64,000 nucleotides of DNA from Pedobacter cryoconitis (lineage in GTDB: Bacteria; Bacteroidota; Bacteroidia; Sphingobacteriales; Sphingobacteriaceae). The stretch lies in assembly GCF_003259615.1 (NCBI RefSeq), contig NZ_QLLR01000003.1, forward strand, positions 248,001 to 312,000, written 5' to 3'. The position numbers and the translations under genes were made by a program. The first letter of the stretch is position 1. Each line of letters starts with the position of its first letter. The notes under the pieces were generated by a model. It ran no database searches. It was not told the DNA's origin and saw only the letters and a program-made list of their open reading frames with translations. Of the stretch, positions 45,921-53,770 are shown piece after piece.

Positions 45921-46670
45921 TTATTGCGGTCTGGTGGGTTTTATCCTTGCAGATACTACCGTATTATTCTTCACATAATCAAAAAACGATTTTTTATAAG
46001 TGTTTCCTATCGGAATTTGAACCCCCTTAGCCATAATGATCAGGTTGCCCTCTATCATTTCTATCTTATTTCTTGCGATCACAAATGATTTCTGCACCTG
46101 TACCAGGTTATTGAGCTGATTTAAAGTCTGAAGAGCCTCTTTTAACGTTAGATAGGTGATAATACTATCCTTATCCGTATGAACAATGATATAGTTATCC
46201 CTTGCTTCGAGATAAACTACCTCTTCAGGGCTAACCTTGATAATCTTATTCATTACCCCGGTTTTGATAAATATCTCTGACTTGGCAACAGGCTGAACAG
46301 GGACTTTACCAATTTTCCGGATGATCTTCTCTATGGCTACTGTGAATTTTGGGAAGGTGATCGGCTTAATAATATATTGATCCGCCTCCAGCTCGAATGC
46401 TTCTACCGCATATTGATGATACGCAGTAGTAAAAATCAGGAAGCGCGCCTTTGGACGAAGTATCTTAGCCAGGTCCATTCCCGATATACCTGGCATATTT
46501 ATATCCATAAAAAGGATGTCTATATGGTCCTCCTCTGTTATTTCTGCCAGCGCAGTGATCGGTTGAGAATAAACTTTAAGTAAATGGAGATTGGGCATGT
46601 TTTGAATGTGATCAGTCAGCAATTCAATAGCATGATTTTCGTCCTCTATAATAACACAGTTCAGCAGCAT
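45921..46670 (-). CDS. LytTR-type response regulator
   Basis: The 249-residue protein has a receiver domain with acidic IIEDE (7-11), phospho-acceptor Asp56 in LFMDINMPGISG, a Thr in FTTAY, and the conserved Lys of IIKP. A LytTR DNA-binding domain follows (about 145-240, VVYLEARDNYIIVHT and VQVQKSFVIARNKIE). It belongs to the LytR/AlgR group that works with LytS-type kinases. It is the first gene of a five-gene operon with four kinase-like paralogues, and no second regulator is present. Confidence 0.94.
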   Translation of the reverse strand: MLLNCVIIEDENHAIELLTDHIQNMPNLHLLKVYSQPITALAEITEEDHIDILFMDINMPGISGMDLAKILRPKARFLIFTTAYHQYAVEAFELEADQYIIKPITFPKFTVAIEKIIRKIGKVPVQPVAKSEIFIKTGVMNKIIKVSPEEVVYLEARDNYIIVHTDKDSIITYLTLKEALQTLNQLNNLVQVQKSFVIARNKIEMIEGNLIIMAKGVQIPIGNTYKKSFFDYVKNNTVVSARIKPTRPQ

Positions 46671-46690
46671 AAAACAGGTATTAGTAATTG

Positions 46691-46706
46691 TGGTTTTCGT
46701 AAACCA
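46691..46706. promoter_or_regulatory. Inverted repeat in the promoter region of the LytTR regulator
   Basis: TGGTTT and AAACCA are perfect 6 bp arms around TCGT, 21 bases upstream of the regulator start. It lies in the short divergent region shared with the quinone oxidoreductase. LytTR proteins usually bind direct repeats, so this may instead serve another regulator. Confidence 0.3.
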
Positions 46707-46826
46707 TTAAAAAACTAAATTACGATACATTATTGTTAATTCTACATTAAAATGTCACGATCAGGTGCAACAGGAGATTATTCCGGACATTGTCATACAT
46801 TTAGTTATTATTTAAACAGTAAATAC

Positions 46827-47786
46827 ATGAAAGCATTAACATTTTCCAGCTTTGGCGGTTCGGAAGTACTGGAATATATAGAAGTACCCAAACCAGTTCT
46901 GAAAGCCGGGGAGCTATTACTCGAAATGAAAGCTATTGGCCTGAACTTCGCAGACATTTACCGAAGGAAAGGAAACTATCACCTGAGCGGAGAGCCACCC
47001 TATATTGCCGGTTATGAAGGCGCTGGTATAGTGGCTGATGCGAATAATCATGCTGAATTTAAAGTAGGGGACAGGGTTGCATTTGCTGATGTACCCTTTG
47101 CGAACGCAGAATATGTAGCAGTACCAGTAAGCCACGCCCTGCCAATCCCCGAAGCTATTAGTTTTGAAACTGCTGCCGCTGTTTTATTACAGGGGCTAAC
47201 CGCACAATATCTGGCTACCGATAGTCATCAGACAAAAGCCGGGGACATTGTTTTGATCCATGCTGTTGCAGGCGGGGTCGGGCAATTGCTGACACAAATC
47301 ACCAAACTGCTGGGCGGTACGGTCATTGGTTTAACTTCTTCAGAAGAAAAAGCAGCCATCGCCCTGCAAAATGGTGCTGACCAGGTTTACCTGTACAGTG
47401 ATAACTGGAAAAAGCAAGTAATTGTATTTGCTGCCGGCGGCGTAGATGTTGTTTATGACAGTGTAGGAAGTACCCTTCAGGATAGCTTTAACGTAACTAA
47501 AGACTGCGGTCAGGTTGTGTTTTTCGGGATGAGCGGCGGAGATCCTGCTTTTGTAGATCCAAGAATGCTGATGGACGGTTCTAAAACACTTACTGGCGGA
47601 GATCTGTGGAGTTACCTGACTTCCAGAGAAGAGCGGGTAAAAAGATCAGGGCAGCTGTTTGAATGGATCAGTACAAAACAAATTATGATAGCAGAACCTG
47701 CTTCTTTTAAATTAGCAGACGGGAAAGCCGCACACGACTTCCTGGAAAGCAGGAAAAGTACAGGAAAAATAATCCTTATTCCATAA
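46827..47786 (+). CDS. Zinc-free quinone oxidoreductase (medium-chain dehydrogenase family)
   Basis: The 319-residue protein has the QOR-type N-terminus (KALTFSSFGGSEVLEYIEVP), no zinc-ligand cluster, and the NADPH-binding HAVAGGVGQLLTQITK. It likely reduces quinones with NADPH. I start at the ATG at 46827 because homologues begin MKAL...; the frame has an upstream ATG at 46752, but the intervening 25 codons look like leader DNA. It diverges from the LytTR operon. Confidence 0.88.
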   Translation: MKALTFSSFGGSEVLEYIEVPKPVLKAGELLLEMKAIGLNFADIYRRKGNYHLSGEPPYIAGYEGAGIVADANNHAEFKVGDRVAFADVPFANAEYVAVPVSHALPIPEAISFETAAAVLLQGLTAQYLATDSHQTKAGDIVLIHAVAGGVGQLLTQITKLLGGTVIGLTSSEEKAAIALQNGADQVYLYSDNWKKQVIVFAAGGVDVVYDSVGSTLQDSFNVTKDCGQVVFFGMSGGDPAFVDPRMLMDGSKTLTGGDLWSYLTSREERVKRSGQLFEWISTKQIMIAEPASFKLADGKAAHDFLESRKSTGKIILIP

Positions 47787-47854
47787 ACGCCGGAAATTGG
47801 AACAATGTGTGTAGATTAGATCAGTATCTATACTGAAAAACTAATCAAATAACA

Positions 47855-48439
47855 ATGCACAAAGGAAGAATGGAAGCTTTTAGTGATGGTGTAATCGCCA
47901 TCATTATTACGATTATGGTACTGGAACTGAAAGTGCCCCACGGTGGACAGGATCTCAAAGCATTAGTTCCGCTCATACCAGTGTTTATGAGTTATATCCT
48001 GAGTTTTGTTTACGTAGGGATTTACTGGAATAACCACCACCATATGCTTCAGGCAGCAAAATCGGTGAACGGACGTATATTATGGGCTAACCTGCACTTA
48101 TTATTCTGGCTGTCGCTGATTCCTTTTGTGACTGCCTGGATGGGTGAAAACCATTTCAGCCAATGGCCCATCATATGTTATGGATTTGTGCTGGTGATGA
48201 ATGCCTTTGCCTATTCTATTTTGTCAAACTCCCTGATTAACCACGAAGGGGAGAATTCAAACCTTAGTAAAGCGATAGGGAGGGGATCTAAAGGGATGAT
48301 TTCGGTCGGATTATATCTGACTGCTATCGCCTTGTCGTGGATTAACCCATGGATCAGTTTTTCCCTGTATGTATTGGTTGCAATTATCTGGTTCATACCC
48401 GACTCCCGCATTGAAAAAAGTATGGCGCAAGACCAGTAA
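47855..48439 (+). CDS. TMEM175-type potassium channel family protein (DUF1211)
   Basis: The 194-residue membrane protein opens with the family hallmark RMEAFSDGVIAIIITIMVLEL and has about six hydrophobic segments. Bacterial TMEM175 proteins form tetrameric potassium-permeable channels. It lies 68 bases after the quinone oxidoreductase on the same strand. Ion selectivity here is inferred from family. Confidence 0.87.
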   Translation: MHKGRMEAFSDGVIAIIITIMVLELKVPHGGQDLKALVPLIPVFMSYILSFVYVGIYWNNHHHMLQAAKSVNGRILWANLHLLFWLSLIPFVTAWMGENHFSQWPIICYGFVLVMNAFAYSILSNSLINHEGENSNLSKAIGRGSKGMISVGLYLTAIALSWINPWISFSLYVLVAIIWFIPDSRIEKSMAQDQ

Positions 48440-48631
48440 ACAGGGAAGACCAAGATGGTACGGTACAGTTAATCCGGCAGGAAGGTGTATACTTGTTTAT
48501 TATTTTTGATATAGCAATAAAGCTGTATGTTTTGCCAAAATCAGAGATAGAAGCTCAGTACGTTAAGCGTATTTTCGTAGCTTGTGCTTCCAGTGAAAAT
48601 GAAATTTACAAAGCTCCAATGATTTCGCTTT

Positions 48632-49369
48632 ATGAAAAGAGTAGGCCTTTTTATTCCCTGTTACGTAGATCAGTTTTATCCCAATGCGGGTATTGCAACC
48701 TATCAGCTGCTTAAAAAGCTAGGCTTAGACGTGACCTATCCGACCGGGCAAACCTGTTGCGGACAACCGATGGCCAATTCAGGATTTGAACATCTGACCC
48801 AGGATTGTAACCAGCTGTTTGTAGACAATTTTGCGGAATTTGATTATATCGTATCCCCCTCAGGAAGCTGTGTCTTACACGTTAAAGAACACCTGCATAC
48901 GGAAAAGTCTGAAGAAAAAGCAGCAGCAGTACGGACTAAAGTCTATGAACTGGTAGAATTCCTGGTAGATATACTTCAGGTGAAAAACCTCAAAGCAAAA
49001 TTCCCCCATAAAGTAGGCCTGCATCAAAGCTGTCATGGCCAAAGAGGACTATTGCTGACACAAATGAGTGAACTGGTTGCACCCTATTTTTCTAAACCCC
49101 AGCAACTTTTAGCGCAGGTAGAAGGACTGGAGCTCATCGATTTGAAAAGAGAAGACGAATGCTGTGGATTTGGCGGAACTTTTTGTGTCGTCGAAGAAGC
49201 CGTATCCGTAAAGATGGGGAAAGACAGGGTGAAAGATCACCTGGTGAACGGTGCAGAATATATTACTGGTGCCGATATGTCCTGTCTGATGCACATGGAA
49301 GGAATTTTAAAAAGAGAAAATAGCAAAGTGAAGGTGCTGCATATTGCAGAAATATTAAATGCAGGATAG
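48632..49369 (+). CDS. lutA: Lactate utilisation (Fe-S)-binding protein LutA
   Basis: The 245-residue protein has the two CCG motifs of the family: QTCCGQPMANSGF near residue 42 and DECCGFGGTFCV near residue 175. Together with LutB and LutC it oxidises L-lactate to pyruvate at the membrane. It starts with MKRVGLFIPCYVDQF. lutB begins nine bases after its stop. Confidence 0.92.
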   Translation: MKRVGLFIPCYVDQFYPNAGIATYQLLKKLGLDVTYPTGQTCCGQPMANSGFEHLTQDCNQLFVDNFAEFDYIVSPSGSCVLHVKEHLHTEKSEEKAAAVRTKVYELVEFLVDILQVKNLKAKFPHKVGLHQSCHGQRGLLLTQMSELVAPYFSKPQQLLAQVEGLELIDLKREDECCGFGGTFCVVEEAVSVKMGKDRVKDHLVNGAEYITGADMSCLMHMEGILKRENSKVKVLHIAEILNAG

Positions 49370-49378
49370 AATTAGCTT

Positions 49379-50752
49379 ATGAGTGCACCAACGAAAACCC
49401 ATCCTGAATTATCAGCAGTATTTAATAAAGATGAAGAGCGTGTAAACTGGCACGATGAAACCCTGTGGTGGATCAGGCAGAAAAGAGATAAATCGGCTAA
49501 CAGTATTCCTGAATGGGAAGTACTGAGAGAAAAAGCCTCGCAGATTAAGAGCAATGCCTTGTCTAACCTTGCCGGATACCTGGTTAGCTTTGAAGAGAAA
49601 GCAAAGGCCAATGGCATTATTGTACATTGGGCAGCAGATGCACAAGAACATAACCAGATCGTACATCAGATTCTGCAAAAACACGGTATCCGGCAACTGG
49701 TGAAAAGTAAATCCATGCTTACCGAAGAATGCCATTTAAATGAATATTTAGAAAAACAAGGATTGGAAGTAATTGATTCTGATCTGGGAGAGCGCATTGT
49801 TCAGCTCGCTAAAGAACCGCCAAGTCATATCGTTTTACCCTGTATCCATAAAAAGAAAGAAGAAATTGGAGATTTATTCCATCAGTATCTTGGCGTAGCC
49901 GCCGGAACCTCAGATCCGCAAATACTTACAGAAGCAGCAAGAGTACATTTAAGAGAAACCTTTCTAACCAGAAAAGCAGCACTGACAGGAGTCAATTTTG
50001 CAATTGCAGAAACCGGTGAATTTGTAGTTTGTACTAACGAAGGAAATGCGGATATGGGTGCTCATCTCGCTGACGTTCATATTGCCTGTATGGGGATTGA
50101 GAAAATTATCCCAAAACGTAAACATTTAGGTGTATTTCTGCGCTTACTCGCCAGAAGTGCTACCGGACAGCCTATCACCACTTATTCCAGTCATTTTAAA
50201 AAGCCACGGGCAGGACAGGAAATGCACCTTGTACTGGTTGACAACGGCCGTACCATTCAAATGGGAAGAGAGGACTTCAGAGCCTCTTTAAAATGTATCC
50301 GTTGCGGCGCTTGCATGAATACCTGTCCGGTTTACAGAAGAAGTGGCGGGCACAGCTATCACAATGCAATTTCGGGGCCTATTGGTGCAATCCTGGCACC
50401 TAACCTGGACCGGGAGAAATATGCCGACTTACCCTTTGCCTCTACTTTATGTGGTTCCTGCACCAATGTTTGCCCGGTTAAAATTGACATACATCAGCAA
50501 CTTTATAAATGGCGGCAGGTTATCGTTCAGGAAGGTTATGCGACTTCCGCTAAAAAGATGAGCATGAAAATCATGAACTATACACTCTCTTCTCCCGGAG
50601 TTTACCGCACAGCAGGGAAAGCAGGGCGATGGGTTTTAAAATATATCCCCTTTGCAGTGAATAACCACTTTAACCCCTGGTACAAGCAAAGAGATATGCC
50701 TGAAGTTCCAAAAGAATCATTCGGGGAATGGTATAAAAAGAATGTTAAATAG
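49379..50752 (+). CDS. lutB: Lactate utilisation iron-sulfur protein LutB
   Basis: The 457-residue protein has an N-terminal LUD-like part. Two [4Fe-4S] ferredoxin motifs lie near residues 304-315 (CIRCGACMNTCPVY) and 360-370 (CGSCTNVCPVKI), and a C-terminal extension follows. It links lactate oxidation to the electron-transport chain. It is the middle gene of lutABC, two bases from lutC. Confidence 0.93.
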   Translation: MSAPTKTHPELSAVFNKDEERVNWHDETLWWIRQKRDKSANSIPEWEVLREKASQIKSNALSNLAGYLVSFEEKAKANGIIVHWAADAQEHNQIVHQILQKHGIRQLVKSKSMLTEECHLNEYLEKQGLEVIDSDLGERIVQLAKEPPSHIVLPCIHKKKEEIGDLFHQYLGVAAGTSDPQILTEAARVHLRETFLTRKAALTGVNFAIAETGEFVVCTNEGNADMGAHLADVHIACMGIEKIIPKRKHLGVFLRLLARSATGQPITTYSSHFKKPRAGQEMHLVLVDNGRTIQMGREDFRASLKCIRCGACMNTCPVYRRSGGHSYHNAISGPIGAILAPNLDREKYADLPFASTLCGSCTNVCPVKIDIHQQLYKWRQVIVQEGYATSAKKMSMKIMNYTLSSPGVYRTAGKAGRWVLKYIPFAVNNHFNPWYKQRDMPEVPKESFGEWYKKNVK

Positions 50753-50754
50753 CG

Positions 50755-51342
50755 ATGAGCAGAGATAAAATATTAGCCGCATTAAGACAAAATCAACCCG
50801 AATTAGTTCCTCTTCCGGCCGCCATGCCTTTGGAGCGTGTAGAAATTCTTGAACTGCAGGCTAAATTTAAGGCGATGGCCGAAGGAATAGGGAGTACAGT
50901 ACATTTAGTGGATGAATTTGCTGCCATACACCCTTTAATTACGGCGCGGTTTTCAGGCGAAAAACGAATAGTTTCTACCATAAAAGAATTAGTGTCTGCC
51001 GGAATCCCTGCCTTTGAATTCGATTCAGATCCGCATAGTTATGAAGATGTGGATGTAGCCATCTTTAAATCAAATCTCGGGGTTGCAGAAAACTCCGCAC
51101 TCTGGCTTACAGAAGACCAGATGGGGATCAGAGTTTTACCTTTTATAACCCAGCACATCGTCATGGTCGTTCCTCTTTCGGCAATAGTTCCCGATATGCA
51201 CACCGCCTATCAGAAAATCGGAGAAGCTGAATATGACTTCGGAACTTTTATCGCAGGGCCATCCAAGACCGCAGACATAGAACAATCCCTGATATTAGGA
51301 GCCCATGGCCCAAGAAGTATGACCATATTTATCTATGCTTAG
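50755..51342 (+). CDS. lutC: Lactate utilisation protein LutC (LUD domain)
   Basis: The 195-residue LUD-domain protein has the family stretches GVAENSALWLTEDQMG and GPSKTADIEQSLILGAHGPRSM. It is a partner of LutA and LutB in lactate oxidation. It ends the operon, and a porin gene with its own promoter follows 122 bases later. Confidence 0.92.
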   Translation: MSRDKILAALRQNQPELVPLPAAMPLERVEILELQAKFKAMAEGIGSTVHLVDEFAAIHPLITARFSGEKRIVSTIKELVSAGIPAFEFDSDPHSYEDVDVAIFKSNLGVAENSALWLTEDQMGIRVLPFITQHIVMVVPLSAIVPDMHTAYQKIGEAEYDFGTFIAGPSKTADIEQSLILGAHGPRSMTIFIYA

Positions 51343-51446
51343 CAGCTTGTAAATTTATTTTTCAGTGGCTGGAACAAGCTTTCAGTTAACCTGTTAAAAA
51401 AGAATTTCTTTAATCTGGTTTTAATCTCAGTAATATTGTATTCTAA

Positions 51447-51454
51447 TATCTTTG
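51447..51454 (+). promoter_or_regulatory. -7 promoter element for the carbohydrate porin
   Basis: TATCTTTG matches TAnnTTTG and lies 10 bases before the porin ATG, so the transcript would have almost no leader. Confidence 0.5.
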
Positions 51455-51464
51455 CGCTCATCCT

Positions 51465-52775
51465 ATGAAGAAGATAATAATACTGGGTATAGCCATCTTA
51501 CTGGCGGCACCAACTTTCGCACAAACAGATAGCCTGTTTAAAAAAAGATTCAACTTCCATTTCCAGCAAACTGTAATTACGCAGACTAAACCTGGATTTA
51601 GTGCACCATATTCCGGTACAAACAGTCTTTCTACCGCTCATGAAACAGCGACTTCTTTGACCACGACCTTATTTGGCGGGGCCAGGTTATGGAAAGGAGC
51701 TGAAGCTTATTTCAATCCGGAAATGTCTGGTGGAAAAGGATTTAGTCAGGCCGTAGGAGTGGCGGGATTTCCGAATGGGGAAACCTTTAGAATTGGCTCT
51801 CCTGAACCAGCTATTTATATTGCCAGAGCTTACCTTGTCCAAACCTTTGGCTGGGGAAAAGAAACCGATACCATTGCCGATGATGCAAATCAGCTGGCCG
51901 GTTACCGCAAAAAGAAATACTTCTCTATCACCGCAGGTAAATTTGGATTAAGTGACTTCTTTGATAACAATGCTTTTAGCCATGATGCGAGATCGCAGTT
52001 TATGAACTGGTCACTAATGGCGAACGGGGCATGGGACTATCCGGCCAATACAAGAGGTTATGTATTTGGGGTTGTATTCGAACTCGGCCAGCCAACCTGG
52101 GCATTACGTTTAGCAACCACAATGGTTACCACTACTGCTAATGGATCAATATGGGATGGAAAAATAGGTAAAGCACATGCTTTTACGCTTGAATATGAAA
52201 AGCGCTACCAGATTAGCGGACAAAAAGGAACGCTGCGTGTACTAGGCTATGACAATGCCGCAAAGATGGGAGATTACCGGTTAGCAGTTGCACAGGACCC
52301 GCTCGCACCTGATATTACAGAAACACGCACTTATGGAAGAAATAAATATGGATTTGGGATCAATATAGAACAGAACATCAATCCAAATCTAGGCGTTTTT
52401 GCTAAAACAAGCTATAATGACGGAAAAACTGAAACCTGGGCTTTTACAGAAATTGACAGGTCAGTAAGTTTGGGCGCGATTTTAAAAGGAGATAGCTGGA
52501 ATCAAAAAGACGCGGAAATCGGCCTTGCCTTTGTAGGTAACGGAATTTCCAAAGACCATAGAGATTATCTTGCTCACGGAGGTTATGGATTCATTATTGG
52601 TGATGGTAAATTAAACTATGCCCCTGAAATGATTGCTGAAACTTATTATAAGGTGAACGTTTATCAGAAGAAATTCTTCCTTTCTCCCGATTACCAGTTT
52701 ATCCTGCACCCTGCCTATAATAAAGACCGGGGGCCAGTTCATGTTTTCTCTTTAAGAGCGCACGTAGAATTTTAA
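51465..52775 (+). CDS. OprB-like carbohydrate porin
   Basis: The 436-residue protein has a signal peptide (cleavage near TFAQTD, residue 20). It continues with alternating beta-strands, many aromatic residues and a C-terminal strand ending in Phe (FSLRAHVEF), typical of outer-membrane barrels. Blocks such as HFQQTVITQTKPGFSAPYSG and GKFGLSDFFDNNAFSHDARSQF fit the OprB family. It likely admits sugars or small acids. Position after lutABC suggests, but does not prove, a role in substrate uptake. Confidence 0.85.
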   Translation: MKKIIILGIAILLAAPTFAQTDSLFKKRFNFHFQQTVITQTKPGFSAPYSGTNSLSTAHETATSLTTTLFGGARLWKGAEAYFNPEMSGGKGFSQAVGVAGFPNGETFRIGSPEPAIYIARAYLVQTFGWGKETDTIADDANQLAGYRKKKYFSITAGKFGLSDFFDNNAFSHDARSQFMNWSLMANGAWDYPANTRGYVFGVVFELGQPTWALRLATTMVTTTANGSIWDGKIGKAHAFTLEYEKRYQISGQKGTLRVLGYDNAAKMGDYRLAVAQDPLAPDITETRTYGRNKYGFGINIEQNINPNLGVFAKTSYNDGKTETWAFTEIDRSVSLGAILKGDSWNQKDAEIGLAFVGNGISKDHRDYLAHGGYGFIIGDGKLNYAPEMIAETYYKVNVYQKKFFLSPDYQFILHPAYNKDRGPVHVFSLRAHVEF

Positions 52776-52780
52776 CAAAA

Positions 52781-52811
52781 AGCCCTGCTTCTGATTAAAG
52801 AAGACAGGGCT
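52781..52811. terminator. Bidirectional terminator between the porin and the barrel gene
   Basis: AGCCCTG (52781-52787) and CAGGGCT (52805-52811), extended by TTCT/AGAA inside, form a stem. On the minus strand it runs into TTTTTG, so it mainly ends the convergent barrel gene, with weaker support for the porin. Confidence 0.8.
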
Positions 52812-52834
52812 GATTTTCCATAGGTATGGATATA

Positions 52835-53446
52835 TTAAAATTTGATACCTACACCAACAGAGAATACCTGATTCCTGAATTCTGGTGTAGAAGAAGTCCC
52901 ATTTTCATTGTTTTTCTGGAAATCCAGTGCGTAACGTCCATGAATATCAAATTTATCATTGACATCATATCTGAAACCGATTAAACCACCAACCAGACTT
53001 TTCTTAAACCTGTCTGAATCATTCTCTACATTGGTTTGTTCTACAGTTCCGAAGCCATTGTCAAACTTGTTTTTAGTAGACAATAAGAAGGAAACCTGTG
53101 GACCAGCAACAATATTAAAACTGCTTCCCAGTCTGAAACTAGCCAGAATAGGCACATCAATAAAGCTTGTTGTTTGTCTGAACTCTCCAAGTGAAGAAGT
53201 TAACTTGTAACCCTTTTGCGAATACAAAACTTCCGGTGTGAAAGCAAGTCCCGCAATTAATGGGATTTCTACAGTTACCCCTGCATTAAAACCTGTTTTT
53301 ACTTTGGTGTCGAAGTTGTTGTTGCCATCGCCTTTGATAATGTCTGATAGATTTAATCCGGCTTTAACACCAAATTTAATCCTATCCTGTGCACTTGCTG
53401 CTGTAGCTACAAAAAGGCCAATAGCCAAAATAAAGATCTTTTTCAT
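52835..53446 (-). CDS. Outer-membrane beta-barrel protein (OMP_b-brl/PorT-like)
   Basis: The 203-residue product has a signal peptide ending in TAASAQ (residue 19). An eight-strand barrel pattern follows (FGVKAGLNLSDI, FTPEVLYSQKGYKL, GLIGFRYDVNDKFDIHGRYALDF) with a final FSVGVGIKF strand. This is the common Bacteroidota porin-family fold; specific function is unknown. A long inverted repeat lies upstream (53481-53527). Confidence 0.87.
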   Translation of the reverse strand: MKKIFILAIGLFVATAASAQDRIKFGVKAGLNLSDIIKGDGNNNFDTKVKTGFNAGVTVEIPLIAGLAFTPEVLYSQKGYKLTSSLGEFRQTTSFIDVPILASFRLGSSFNIVAGPQVSFLLSTKNKFDNGFGTVEQTNVENDSDRFKKSLVGGLIGFRYDVNDKFDIHGRYALDFQKNNENGTSSTPEFRNQVFSVGVGIKF

Positions 53447-53480
53447 GAGTATGTATTTATTTTTTAATGGTTATGGAGCT

Positions 53481-53527
53481 ATCATGATTTTATTTCCATT
53501 TCGTTGTGTGATTTGAAAAATCATGAT
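53481..53527. promoter_or_regulatory. 11 bp inverted repeat upstream of the barrel gene
   Basis: ATCATGATTTT (53481-53491) and AAAATCATGAT (53517-53527) are perfect mirror arms with a 25-base spacer. Each contains the palindrome ATCATGAT, so two binding sites of one regulator are possible. Confidence 0.4.
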
Positions 53528-53701
53528 GGTTTCATATTCTATATCTATTAATTTTGTGATTAACGCGGTGTGCATAGAAATAAATGTGCCAGTTTAAGAG
53601 ATCTCAGGAATATAAAAAATTGACACTGCCCTTAAGTATTGATATACAGTAGCTTGTTTCCTGTTTTTTAAATTGACTTTCAGCACTGAAACCGTTCCTT
53701 G

Positions 53702-53719
53702 TGTATCAAATCTGATACA
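53702..53719. promoter_or_regulatory. 7-4-7 inverted repeat near the -33 region of the GH3 gene
   Basis: TGTATCAAATCTGATACA is a perfect dyad ending 19 bases upstream of the TAACTTTG -7 box, so it would cover the -33 region. It has the form of a repressor operator. Confidence 0.45.
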
Positions 53720-53738
53720 TTGATTTGATGGTTTTAAT

Positions 53739-53746
53739 TAACTTTG
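53739..53746 (+). promoter_or_regulatory. -7 promoter element for the GH3 gene
   Basis: TAACTTTG matches TAnnTTTG, 25 bases before the GH3 start codon. Confidence 0.5.
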
Positions 53747-53770
53747 TTTCATTAACCATATCAATTATTC

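Larger units (their letters stand above)
53447..53770. other. Divergent regulatory region between the barrel gene and the GH3 gene
   Basis: In 324 bases there are two inverted repeats and one clear -7 box. ATCATGATTTT (53481-53491) is mirrored at 53517-53527 near the barrel gene. TGTATCA-AATC-TGATACA lies at 53702-53719 near the GH3 gene, and TAACTTTG at 53739-53746. No open frame of interest was seen. Confidence 0.55.

Noticed and set aside
46752..46826. Longer N-terminus for the quinone oxidoreductase
   Set aside because: Family members begin at MKAL; the 25 extra residues are polar and unrelated.
48493..48714. Plus-strand frame overlapping the start of lutA
   Set aside because: It overlaps the LutA N-terminus in another frame and has no recognisable feature.
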